Shown here: positions 34,022 through 45,079 of the stretch, in pieces
How the letters are laid out: the number at the start of each line of letters is the position of its first letter
Numbering within the stretch: the stretch's first letter is position 1
Origin: Zea mays
Taxonomy: Eukaryota; Streptophyta; Magnoliopsida; Poales; Poaceae
NCBI RefSeq assembly: GCF_902167145.1
Contig: NC_050096.1
Coordinates: 266,188,622-266,252,621 of the forward strand
Reading direction: 5' to 3'
Length of the DNA: 64,000 nt
The notes under the pieces: generated by a model
Told to the model about the DNA's origin: nothing
Databases searched by the model: none
Seen by the model: only the letters and a program-made list of their open reading frames with translations
Translations under genes and position numbers: made by a program

Positions 34022-37000
34022 TGTGGCGGAACCGCCCGAATTATTCCAACTTAAGTGTCCAAGTCCCGCCTTAGAGGCTAGACCACACTTAAATGGGAAT
34101 AACCCGTCAATCCCTCGGATCTAGTCCGACACGGCCACTGACAGGATCAAGTACCACAATCTCACTCGAAGGTGAGTCACAGAGCAAATACAATAAAGCA
34201 TAAAACCATACATGTCACAATGTTAAATTATTACATCCCCATCATCATCATCGGAGTTTTTGCAAAAGTAACCATCATTGCTCGAAGTGCAGCGGAATAA
34301 AACTATCGATAATTAAACAGAGAGATGGGGAAGCCTGTCCCATCACTCCTCATGCTCCTCCTCAGCCGAGGCAGGGTCCCACTCAAAAGTCCAACCCGGT
34401 GGCAAGGTGGACGGCCAAGTTATCCCAGCAACCATCTCCTCCAGAGAACCTATAAAAATTATGCCACAAGCAAGGCTGAGTATACTAATACTCAGCTAGA
34501 CTTACCCGGTGTGAGGAGTCTACTCCTCTACCTCTAGACATGCAGCTGTTTGGCTGTGGGGTTTGGTTGCCAAAAGCACTAGCTGAGTTTCTACATCAAA
34601 GTTTTAACTTAGTCAAAGTTAAGTGTGACTCTCTTAAGGCTAAAAATGGACTATCTACTCATACATGGTAGCAAGCATTATTAACAATCAACATTGTTAG
34701 AAATATGCCCTAGAGATAATCATAGAGATGAGCATATTTCTTTGTATCCATGATATATATATTGCTTAATTGAATATCCATGGAAGGCACCTTGTATTGA
34801 TTAGCAATTATGTGAATTGTTTGTGAGATTCTTTACTTATATGGTTATTCTAAATGATGTCCCTAGTCAGAGTCGATGACTAGCACATGTATTAGTTGAT
34901 GACTACATTTCACAAGTCATGAACATGGAGATGTTAAACTAATAATGTGGGCGCATGTATGACATGAGGCTGGACCGACCCAACGTGAGATATTGTAATA
35001 TAGTTCTCTTCTTGCAACATGAATACTGTATCCTTAGACCTGAGATTGTCGCATGTTCTCAAGATGTGAATTGACTTACTTAGGGACTATCAAACGCTAT
35101 CCCGTAACTGGGTAGTTATAAAGGTAGTTTTGGGTTTGTCAGGAAGCATGCTATGAGGCATGGTCAGTCAAGATGGAATTTGTCCCTCTCTTTGTGAGAG
35201 AGATATCTCTGGGCCCCTCGAGTGATTGGATCAAGAAATGCATGGTCGTGCTAGGGTTAAGAGTTAACCATTGAAAGGATTCCAATTCACAGTATCGAGA
35301 AAGAGAGGTCAGCTTAGAGCCAGACCAAATATCGTGAGACAAAGGGAACAGCATGTACGTAATGTCGCAATGGTTCGTCTGATATGATCTTTACGTACAC
35401 ATAGGAGTTGACATGTCTTGCTAGAGGCCGCTGTCAATTATTGGGCCAAGTAAGAGTACTCGGCCTATGTCTATTTGTACGTGAACCTATAGGGTCACAC
35501 ACTTAAGGGGAAGGAAGCCTAATTCGGATTAGATCCGAAATTAGACTGGGCTTTAGGGTTAATGATGGGCCTCGGCGTCAGAAGCCCACCATAACGCCTA
35601 TATAATGAGGGGCGGGGGCGCGGTTAAGTATAACCTAATTCGCCACCAGCGGACTAACAGCCGCCGCCCACCTCTCGCCCTCGCCAAGCCGCCGTCGCGA
35701 ACCTAGCAGTTCGGTACGCGGCGCTTCCTCCCTGTACGTGTGGATACCTCGGAGGTGCTACATCTGGAGCACTTGGACGAACCGTGCGAGGACGTGAAGG
35801 ACGCCGGCGACTGCACGGCACTGCTCGACGCGTTCGTCTACATCGAGACGTCTTCCGCTGCTCTGCGCGTCTAATGGTAATTCCATGACCTATAACCGCA
35901 GTAGTTCTTGGTATTATGGGGATGAAAATTTTGTTTTGCGCTAGCGTAGCCTCCCCGTAATCCTACAAACATCTGATCTCAACTCATCATACTTCCACTT
36001 ATTACTCAATGCAGTACAATGGATCAAGCAGTCTCATTAGCTGCGAGAAGCAGACGATTCGAATCGAGTTTTTATCCTTGCAAGGTAAACCTAAACACAC
36101 GACATGTAGGGGCACTCCGTCCCCACACACATCAACCGTCCCCATCGATTCCCTGGCAACAGATCAGGGCTCACCGCCTTGGCGTACAATGCCCCACTGA
36201 CCCCGACTGGCCGTCGTGCAGTGGCCGCACTTGTACCCACCATAACCGGAATGGGAGACCTCGTCTCAGGTCGCGTGAGGGGTAAAGTCTGCGGGCAGGT
36301 TCACTCAGGTACTAGGCTTACCGATTTACCATATTTCTCGGTATGTGTTTAGTACATTCAAACGCTTGACACAGGTATCCGCACGTTAATCCTTATTCCT
36401 TTTTCCATCTTGTAAACAACCAATCCCCATGGATTGTTGTCCACCAACTAGTATCATGACAGTGTGAAAGTGGGTACAATCAATTTCCTGATCTCGCGCG
36501 AGTGCTAGAAAAATCACTCGTCTTCTACCGAGATCCTAATTAAATAAAACAACTACTCGACCTGTCATACTAGTATTCATCTCAAAGGGATTCCTGAGAT
36601 CATGCAACTAGGGTTTCAAACAACTCCTACACCTAAGTGCACAATCAAACCTACAATCATTAAGTGAAGTAAAATAGCATAAATAACAGGTTATGCATAA
36701 AACCGGGGCTTGCCTTCCAAAGCAGTGGCAGGCAGGTCCTCTGGTGCAGGCTCTGGTGCTGGGTCTGGGGCAACCTCCTGGGCAGCTCCTTGCTCCGGCA
36801 CGAGGATGTACTCTCCGTCAGCAAGATTACAGTCTATCGAATGCAATGAACATGTATGTCATGATTGTGCAAAATTTAAGAACATTAAGCTAAAGAAACT
36901 AGCCAAGAAGTAATTTAGGGTTTCTTAGTCATGCGGGGCTTCTAGTGGTATATAGATAGACTTATTACCTTTTAGGTTTAGGTTTTCTTTTAGGATAACA

Positions 37001-39678
37001 TATTGGATTTGTATTGCCTTTATGGATTTCAGTGGACAATTTATAAAGGTCTTAGGAGGACATTAAATTCCATCATCCATTTTCCTTTCTTTAATTTCCA
37101 TCCAGGGTTTCTAGTTGGGGTTTGAACTTTGACAGTAGTTTAAAAATTTCCAAAAATTTTTGTAAAAATTACAGTGGGTTGTCACTGGCTATTTTAGCTT
37201 GTTTTGAGAATTTGAGGCTTAAAGTACCAAAAGCTAGTCCTTAAACAAAAATAACAATAGTTAGGCAAAAAAGGGCCACTTTACACTACAAGTCTTTTAT
37301 TAAAGTGGGTCCTGACCTAAGGGTTATTTTTGTTGGCCTCTAGTAGTGATAAAAAGCTCTTGTACCAAAAAGGACAGAGAGCAACATGATGGTTGATTAA
37401 TGATGGATTTTTGAAGTTTGGTGCAAAAAGGGTGATTAGAACTAACTTGTTGTTTGAAAAATATCAAACAACAGATTTCAGATTTTTCTTAAGTTCTTAT
37501 TATCAACACATTAGTTATCCTAAGGTTTGGGGAGGTTTTACCTTAGGGTTATTTTTGTAGGGTTTTTCTAAGTTATCCTTGTTTTATTAATTTAAAAGGT
37601 AGCTTTCTTATTTTACACTACAACAGGGTATGATACATTTTTCCAGTGAACTACATTGACTAAGTATCTCAACAAAAATAGGGGTGCCCTCTGGTTCATT
37701 ATTTATGTCACTTTTTCTATTTTTCTTAAACTTAAGCATATTATGGAATAAGGGGTTAAAACTAACTTAATGAAATGGACAGAGGGGTTTAACATTTTTA
37801 ACTAGGTCAGTAGGTAGATATAAACTTCTCCAAATTTTTCTAACCTTAGTTAAATAGTACAACCATTTTTCTTGGTATTATTAAGCTTTTGGTCCAAACT
37901 GTAATTAAATCATAACCTTATATTTTTCTCTAGTGCTTATGGGGTTTTATATTTTTCTTAGATAGGTTACATTATTTAGAGTCTGGCAAAATTAGTTTGA
38001 CCAAATTTGGATAAACCAAACAGAAGTTATGGGTTTTTAAAGTTTCTGTTTGAATTTAAATCAGGTTTTAATTAAGTTTTTCTGGAAAAACAGTTTGCGC
38101 CGAGGTCCCTGGGTTTAAACCGAATCAAACCTCGCAGATCTACCCTTACGCCACTATTCACTTGAGTCTCTGACTTTTCACTTAACCCCCTGGATTTCTC
38201 TCCCTCTCACCCGCAGTCCTTCCCTTAACTGAAACAGTAGCCGCGGGAAAGAAAAGGGTGGCGCGGCTTACCGGCGGCGAGGGAGGTCCGGCGAGGTGGT
38301 CAGCGATGTTCAGGAGGTCGCGACGGTCACGTCGATGTGCGGGTCGGCGTCAGAGGTGGTCGGAGCTCCCCTGGCCACGAACACAGGCGGCGGGGATCGA
38401 CGGCGGCGCCTGCTCCGGCCAAACCACGGCGGGAGAGTTCAATTAATGGGCACGAGGAGCTTCACGGGATGACACAGAGGCCATGCGCGCAACGAATCGG
38501 GAAATGGTGAAGGGGTTTACCCGGTCCACGTGCGCCGGCGAGTTCTTGAACTCCGATGAGCGCGATTTGGCTTCTCCGGTGACGCGGGCCCTCGGTTCAA
38601 GCTTGAGCAAGGCTCACGGTCTCACCAGGAAGCTATCTGGGGGCTTGAATCGAACGGAGGGGGACTGGAGAGGGGTTGGCCACCGCGGTGGCTCTTGGTC
38701 GGCACTGGCGGGCTGCGGGGAGGTCGCCGGAGGCAATGGCTGGCTCGGGCGAGTCCGGCGAGGTACGGAGGAAGCAATGGGGAAGGCAACCGAGCGCTGG
38801 GGCGGGTTTTATAGGCGTGGACGCGGCCGGGGCGTCGGTTCGACCGTTTGGCGCGACGCGGGCACGCGGGGCGCGCGCGCGGGCGTGCTCTGGCGAGCTC
38901 AGAGCGCGTCGAACACGTGGCGCGTTGCTTCTGCCCGTGTTCTTCGCTCTGCTGAGCGGCCAGGCGTACGAATCTCGCCCTACCGCCTGTGGGAGATCTC
39001 TTCCCTGCACCTAGGGCTACCTAGTTCATGTAAGTTCCAAGAGGAGATGTGGTCTGGTTGAGGAGATATGGTAGCGCCAAGTCTTGTCTGTCTGCCCTTT
39101 GCAAACCGAGACAAAACCAGTGCCAACTCGTGTCAAATGGTTTTGGCTTGGGTTCAAACTTTTCCAGGGCATTCTAGGGTTCATTTGGTGCCACTTTGTT
39201 AATTGGGTCGACTGGTTTTGAAAAGGGGATCAAGGTGAACATGAGGGATCTTTGCTCAAGGGTTGATTTTTGACTTAGGCAAAATCTGAATTTCTCCCTT
39301 GTGTTCAACCTTTGGTGATCTTTTTAGGACCTTTCTGAAAACTTTTTGGGGGTACTTCCTTACTATTAATGGTAGGTTATTGAGTATATTACAACCTTTG
39401 TATTTGGCCCAAACCATGATCATGGTGTTTACATGATCTTTTGATCATGGCTTCTATTAGGGTTATAATTGCCTATGGGGGTTTTGCTCTAGGGTTTTGG
39501 GAGATCTCCACTTAGATGTGCATTACAAGCTAGGGCATGATATCCAAGATAGTTTGCACTTGACTAGGACCTTGAATTCCAAGATTGAAGTACTTTGCCC
39601 ACAAATCTTTATGTAATTATGGGTTAAAAAGGGGGTAACCCTGGGATGGACACCCTGAGTAACACCTGGGGTGTTACA
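34022..39678 (-). mobile_element. 5' LTR of the chromovirus, interrupted by a solo LTR
   Basis: 5,657 bp in total. Removing the 1,273-bp insertion and its 5-bp duplication leaves 4,379 bp, exactly the length of the 3' LTR. The minus-strand TATA box CCTATAAAAC is at 38806-38815, upstream of the element body, so this copy would drive transcription. The solo LTR lies between the internal region and the TATA box, hence inside the transcribed leader. Confidence 0.92.
34695..35967 (+). mobile_element. Solo LTR, Angela/BARE-like Ty1-copia family
   Basis: 1,273 bp, starting TGTTAGAAATATGCCCTAGA and ending CCTACA. AACAT is duplicated at 34690-34694 and 35968-35972, and the 3' chromovirus LTR shows the empty site. 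The start closely resembles Triticeae Angela/BARE LTRs as I remember them. CTATATAATG at 35598-35607 is a plus-strand TATA box. No internal region follows, so the element was reduced by LTR-LTR recombination. Confidence 0.88.
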
Positions 39679-39683
39679 ATCCT

Positions 39684-41253
39684 TTTCATGGATGGCACTA
39701 ATTAGCTCATTTAGTTTTTCCTTTTGTTCCATGTTAAGGTTGGCAAAAAGGGTACGCAAATTATCTTTCTCATCACTAGCATTATCATCACTAGAAGATT
39801 CATATTTAGTGGAGGATTTTGATTTAACCTTCTTCCTTTTGCCGTCCTTTGCCATGAGGCACTTGTGGCCGACGTTGGGGAAGAGAAGGCCCTTGGTGAC
39901 GGCGATGTTGGCGGCGTCCTCGTCGTCGGAGGAGTCGCTAGATCTTTCGTCGGAGTCCCACTCCCGACAAACATGGGCATCGCCGCCCCTCTTCTTGTAG
40001 TATTTCTTCTTCTCCTTTCTTCTCCCCTTCTTGTCGTCGCCCCTGTCACTGTCACTAGATATAGGACATTTTGCAATAAAATGACCGGGCTTACCACATT
40101 TGTAACACACTTTCTTGGAGCGAGGTTTGTAATCCTTCCCCCTCATTTGTTTGAGGATTTGGCGGAAGCTCTTGATGACGAGCGCCATTTCCTCATTGTC
40201 GAGCTTGGAGGCGTCGATTGGTTGTCTACTTGATGTAGACTCCTCCTTCTTCTCCTCCGTTGCCTTGAATGCGACCGGTTGTGCTTCGGGTGTGGAGGAG
40301 GTGCCTTGCTCGATGATTTTCTTTGAGCCTTTAATCATTAGCTCAAAGCTCACAAATTTTCCTATGACTTCCTCGGGATACATTAGCTTATATCTAGGAT
40401 CACCTCGAATTAATTGAACTTGTGTAGGGTTAAGAAATACGAGGGATCTAAGAATAACCTTGACCATCTCATGGTCATCCCATTTTTCGCTCCCGAGGTT
40501 GCGCACTTGGTTCACCAAGGTCTTCAAGCGGTTGTACATAGCTTGTGGATCCTCCCCTTGGTGAAGCATGAAGCGACCGAGCTCCCCCTCGATCGTTTCC
40601 CGCTTGATGATCTTTGTCACCTCGTCTCCCTCGTGCGCGGTCTTGAGTACATCCCAAATTTCCTTCGCACTTTTTAACCCTTGCACCTTATTATACTCCT
40701 CTCGACTTAGAGAGGCGAGGAGTATAGTAGTGGCTTGGGAGTTAAAGTGGTGGATTTGGGCCACCTCGTCCGAGTCATAGTCTTCATCCCCTATGGATGG
40801 TACCTGTACACCAAACTCAACAACATTCCATATACTTTTGTGGAGTGAGGTTAGATGAAATTTCATTAAATCACTCCACCTAGCATAATCTTCACCGTCA
40901 AAGGTTGGTGGTTTGCCTAATGGAACGGAAAGTAATGGAGTATGTTTAGAGGTACGAGGATAATGTAAGGGGATCTTACTAAACTTCTTACGCTCATGGC
41001 GCTTCGAAGTTATGGAGGGCGCGTCGGAGCCAGAGGTAGAAGGTGATGAAGTGTCGGTCTCGTAGTAGACCACCTTCCTCATCTTCTTAATTTTGTCGCC
41101 ACTCCGATGCGACTTGTGGGAAGAAGTCTTCTTTTCCTTCTTCTCCTTCCGCTTCTCCTTGTTGTGGGACTCTCCCGATAGAGCTTTCTCGTTGCTTGTA
41201 GTGGGCTTTTCGCCGGTCTCCATCTCTTTCTTGGCGTGATCTCCCGACATCAC
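39684..41253 (-). pseudogene. Sirevirus A gag, N-terminal part with zinc knuckle
   Basis: Minus-strand ORF from MMSGDHAKKEMETGEK. A Lys/Glu/Ser-rich N-terminus (about 1-95) is followed by the copia gag domain (WSDLMKFHLTSLH, KEIWDVLKTAHEG, MYNRLKTLVNQVRN) and a CCHC knuckle (CYKCGKPGHFIAKC, about residue 385). An acidic, Ser/Asp-rich segment and NLNMEQKEKLNELISAIHEK end this part at the ATCCT site where the chromovirus entered. Beyond that the reading frame runs a few codons into the foreign LTR. The protein continues at 23374-22312. The gag domain is uninterrupted here, unlike in element B. Confidence 0.9.
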
Positions 41254-41284
41254 TTCGAGCGGTTAGGCTCTAATGAAGCACCGG

Positions 41285-41296
41285 GCTCTGATACCA
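41285..41296 (-). other. Sirevirus A primer binding site
   Basis: Minus strand TGGTATCAGAGC, complementary to the 3' end of initiator Met tRNA, two bases from the LTR start. Confidence 0.9.
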
Positions 41297-41298
41297 AT

Positions 41299-42605
41299 TG
41301 ATAGTCGCCTAGAGGGGGGGTGAATAGGGCGAAACTGAAATTCTTACAAATAATCACAACTATAAGCCGGGTTAGTGTTAGAAATATAAACGAGTCCGCA
41401 AGAGGGCATAAAACAAATCGCAAGCGAATAAGGAGTGAGACACGTGGATTTGTTTTGCCGAGGTTCGGTTCTTGCAAACCTACTCCCCGTTGAGGTGGTC
41501 ACAAAGACCGTGTCTCTTTCAACCCTTTCCCTCTCTCAAACGGTCCCTCGGACCGAGTGAGCTTTCTCTTCTCAATCACTTAGAACACAAAGTTCCTACA
41601 AGGACCACCACAAGATTGGTGTCTCTTGCCTCAATTACAAGTGAGTTTGATCGCAATAAAGAATCAAGAAGGAAGAAAGCAATCCAAGCGCAAGAGCTCA
41701 AAAGAACACAAGCAAATCTCTCTCACTAGTCACTAAAGCTTTGTGTGGAATTTTGGAGAGGATTTGATCTCTTGAGTGTGTCTAGAATTGAATGCCTAGC
41801 TCTTGTAAGTGGTTGGAAGTGTGAAAACTTGGATGCTATGAATGTGGGGTGGTTGGGGGTATTTATAGCCCCAACCACCAAACTAGCCGTTTGGTGGGGC
41901 TGACTGTCGAATGGTGCACCGGACAGTCCGGTGCACACCGGACATGTCCGGTGCGCCAGCCACGTCACCAAAGCCGTTGGGATTCGACCGTTGGAGCACT
42001 GTCTTCTGGGCCCGCCTGGATGTCCGGTGGCGCACCGGACATGTACTGTAGAGTGTCCGGTGTGCCAGTATGGGCCTGCCTGCCTTCTACGCGCGCTGGC
42101 GCGCATTTAATGCGCTGCAGGTAGTCGTTGGCGCCGAAATATCCGTTGCTCCGTTATCACACCGGACAGTCCGGTGCACACCGGACATGTCCGGTGAATT
42201 ATAGCGGGCTAGCCGTTGCGAATTCCCGAAGCTGGCGAGTTCCTGAGGCGCCGTTCCTTGGAGCACCGGACAGTCCGGTGAATTATAGCGGAGCGCCCCT
42301 GGATTTTCCCGAAGGTGACGAGTTCGACTTGGAGTCCTCTGGTGCACCGGACACTGTCCGGTGGTGCACCGGACACTGTCCGGTGGCACACCGGACAGTC
42401 CGGTGCGCCAGACCAGAGGTGCCTTCGGTTGTCCCTTTGCTCTTTTGTTGAACCCAATACTTGGTCTTTTTATTGGCTAAGTGTGAACCTTTGGCACCTG
42501 TATAACTTGTACACTAGAGCAAACTAGTTAGTTCAATTTATTTGTGTTGGGCAATTCAACCACCAAAATCATTTAGGAAATAGGTGTAAGCCTAATTCCC
42601 TTTCA
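41299..42605 (-). mobile_element. 5' LTR of Sirevirus A
   Basis: 1,307 bp, TGATAGTCGCC to CCCTTTCA on the plus strand (the usual first bases are TGAAAG). It is packed with CACCGGACAGTCCGGTG-type palindromes between 41910 and 42410. TATA box GCTATAAATA on the minus strand at 41860-41869. A local duplication of a CACCGGACACTGTCCGGTGG unit near 42341-42365 distinguishes it from the partner LTR at 1-278. The right end abuts LTR C. Confidence 0.93.
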
Positions 42606-42938
42606 GTGGTTGAATTGCCCAACACAGATAATTGGACTAACTAGTTTGCTCTAGTCTATAAGTTTACAGGTGCCAAAGGTTCACAACAAGCCAACAAAAA
42701 GACCAAAGATGGGTTCAAATAAAGAGAGCTAAAGACATCCCAAAAGGCACCCTGGTTTGGCGCACCGGACTGTCCGGTGTGCCACTAAACTGTCCGGCGT
42801 GCCACCGGACAGTGTCCGGTGCACCAGGGCACTCGACGCTGAACTTGCCACCTTCGGGAAAATGGGAGGTCGCTCCGCTATAATTCACCGGACTGTCCGG
42901 TGAAGCACCGGACAGTGTCTGGTGTCACACCGGACTGT
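42606..42938 (+). mobile_element. LTR C (Opie-like Sirevirus, opposite orientation), left segment
   Basis: Starts inside an Opie-like LTR at GTGGTTGAATTGCCC, about 47 bp from where its TGAAAGGG start should be. The missing start lies left of element A, outside the window. It is interrupted at 42938 by element B (duplication ACTGT) and resumes at 52401. No internal region of this element is seen, so it is a solo LTR or a 3' LTR. Confidence 0.85.
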
Positions 42939-44247
42939 TGAAAGTCGCCTAGAGGGGGGGTGAATAGGGCGAAACTGAAATTCTCAAAAATAATCACAAC
43001 TACAAGCCGGGTTAGCGTTAGAAATATAATTGAGTCCGCGAGAGAGGGTGCAAAACAAATCGCAAGCGAATAAAGAGGTGAGACACGCGGATTTGTTTTA
43101 CTGAGGTTCGGTTCTCTCAAACCTACTCCCCGTTGAGGAGGCCACAAAGGCCGGGTCTCTTTCAACCCTTCCCTCTCTCAAACGGTCCCTCGGACCGAGT
43201 GAGCTTCTCTTCTCAAATCACTTGGGAATCAAACTTCCCGCAAGGACCACCACACAATTGGTGTCTCTTGCCTCAATTACAAGTGAGTGTTTGATCACAA
43301 GAAAGAATGCGCAAGAAAAGAAGCGATCCAAGCGCAAGAGCTCAAATGAACACTACAAATCACTCTCTCTAGTCACTAGGGCTTTGAATGAAGTTGGGAG
43401 AGGATTTGATCTCTTTTGGTGTGCCTTGCAATGAAAGATAGCTCTTGTAAGGTGGTTGGAAGGTGAAAACTTGGATGTAATGAATGGTGGGGTGGTTGGG
43501 GTATTTATAGCCCCAACCACCAAAAGTGGCCGTTGGGAAGCTGTCTGTTCGATGGCGCACCAGACAGTCCGGTGCACACCGGATAGTCCGGTGCCCCCTG
43601 CCACGTCATCACTGCCGTTGGATTCTGACCGTTGGAACTTCTGACTTGTGGGCCCGCCCGGGTGTCCGGTGAACACCGGACAGGTACTGTTTGCTGTCCG
43701 GTGTGCCAGTATGGGCGCGTCTGACTTCTGCGCGCGCTGCGCGCGCATTTATTGCGCAGCAGGTAGCCGTTGGCGCGGAGGTAGCCGTTGCTCCGGAGTC
43801 GCACCGGACAGTCCGGTGCACACCGGACAGTCCGGTGAATTATAGCGGACTAGCCGTTGGAGTTTCCCGAAGCTGGCGAGTTCCTGAGGCCGACCTCCCT
43901 TGGCGCACCGGACACTGTCCGGTGTACACCGGACAGTCTGGTGAATTATAGCCGAGTCGCCTCTGGGAATTCCCGAAGGTGGCGAGTTTGAGTCTGAGTC
44001 CCCCTGGTGCACCGGACATGTCCGGTGGCTCACCGGACAGTCCAGTGCGCCAGACCAGGGGTGCCTTCGGTTGCCCCCTTTGCTCCTTTGTTGAATCCAA
44101 AACTTGGTCTTTTTATTGGCTGAGTGTGAACCTTTTACACCTGTATAATCTATACACTTGGGCAAACTAGTTAGTCCAAAGATTTGTGTTGGGCAATTCA
44201 ACCACCAAAATTATTTATGAACTAGGTGTAAGCCTAATTCCCTTTCA
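42939..44247 (-). mobile_element. 3' LTR of Sirevirus B
   Basis: TGAAAGTCGCC to CCCTTTCA, followed by the polypurine tract at 44248-44261. It carries most of the C-to-T or G-to-A differences relative to the 5' LTR. Confidence 0.95.
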
Positions 44248-45079
44248 ATCTCCCCCTTTTTGGTGATTGATGCCAACACAAACCAAAGCAAATATAGAAG
44301 TGCATAATTGAACTAGTTTGCATAATGTAAGTGTAAAGGTTGCTTGGAATTGAGCCAATATAACTACTTACGAGTCATGCATGGATTGTTTCTTTCTTAT
44401 TTAACATTTTGGACCACGCTTGCACCACATGTTTTGTTTTTTCAAACTCTTTTGTAAATCCTTTTCAAAGTTCTTTTGCAAATGGTCAAAGGTGAATGAA
44501 TGGAATTTGCAAAGCATTTTCAAGATTTGAAATTTTCTCCCCCTGTTTCAAATGCTTTTTCCTTTGACTAAACAAAACTCCCCCTAAAGGAGATCCTCCT
44601 CTTAGTGTTCAAGAGGGTTTTGATGATTCAAATTGAAATACTATTTTCTCCCCCTTTTGAACTCAAAAAGATACCAATTGAAAAATACTCTTGGAAAACA
44701 CTAATTTTTTGAAATTGGTGGTGGTGCGGTCCTTTTGCTTTGGGCTCATATTTTCTCCCCCTTTGGCATGAATCGCCAAAAACGGAATCATTAGAGCCTT
44801 CGAAGTATTTTCTCCTCCTTTGGTCATAAGGGAAACGAATGAAGAGTATACCAAAGGCGAAGTCCTTTTCTTTGATGCTCATTTCTCCCCAAAGAATAGA
44901 GAGTTGCTTGGAGTGATGGCGAAGTATGAGTTATGGAGTGGAAGCCTTTGTCTTCGCCGAAGACTCCAATTCCCTTTCAATGTTCCTATGACTTGGTTTG
45001 AAATAGACTTGAAAACACATTAGTCATAGCATATAAAAGAGATATGATCAAACGTATATAAATGAGCTATGTGTGCAAT
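44248..45079 (-). other. Sirevirus B region between pol and 3' LTR, with multiple polypurine tracts
   Basis: TCTCCCC-type blocks occur near 44248-44261, 44535-44544, 44645-44657, 44752-44763, 44811-44821 and 44882-44892, in the same order as in element A. No gene. Confidence 0.8.

Larger units (their letters stand above)
23375..39678 (-). mobile_element. Chromovirus (Tekay/Del-type Ty3/gypsy) with 4.4-kb LTRs, nested in Sirevirus A
   Basis: The LTRs start TGTGGCGGAACC and end GGTGTTACA. ATCCT is duplicated at 23370-23374 and 39679-39683, and the empty site is readable in Sirevirus B near 49413-49423 (GTCATCCTTTTCATG). gag-pol is on the minus strand with a C-terminal chromodomain. About 17 base differences were counted by eye over 4.38 kb of LTR, roughly 0.4%, so this is a recent insertion. 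gag carries two in-frame stops, and an extra upstream ORF is frameshifted. One LTR contains a solo LTR of another family. Confidence 0.93.

Noticed and set aside
41900..42420. Regularly spaced short palindromes resembling a CRISPR array
   Set aside because: Spacing is irregular, arms are fused to LTR sequence, the same pattern occurs in every Opie-like LTR here, and this is a plant genome.
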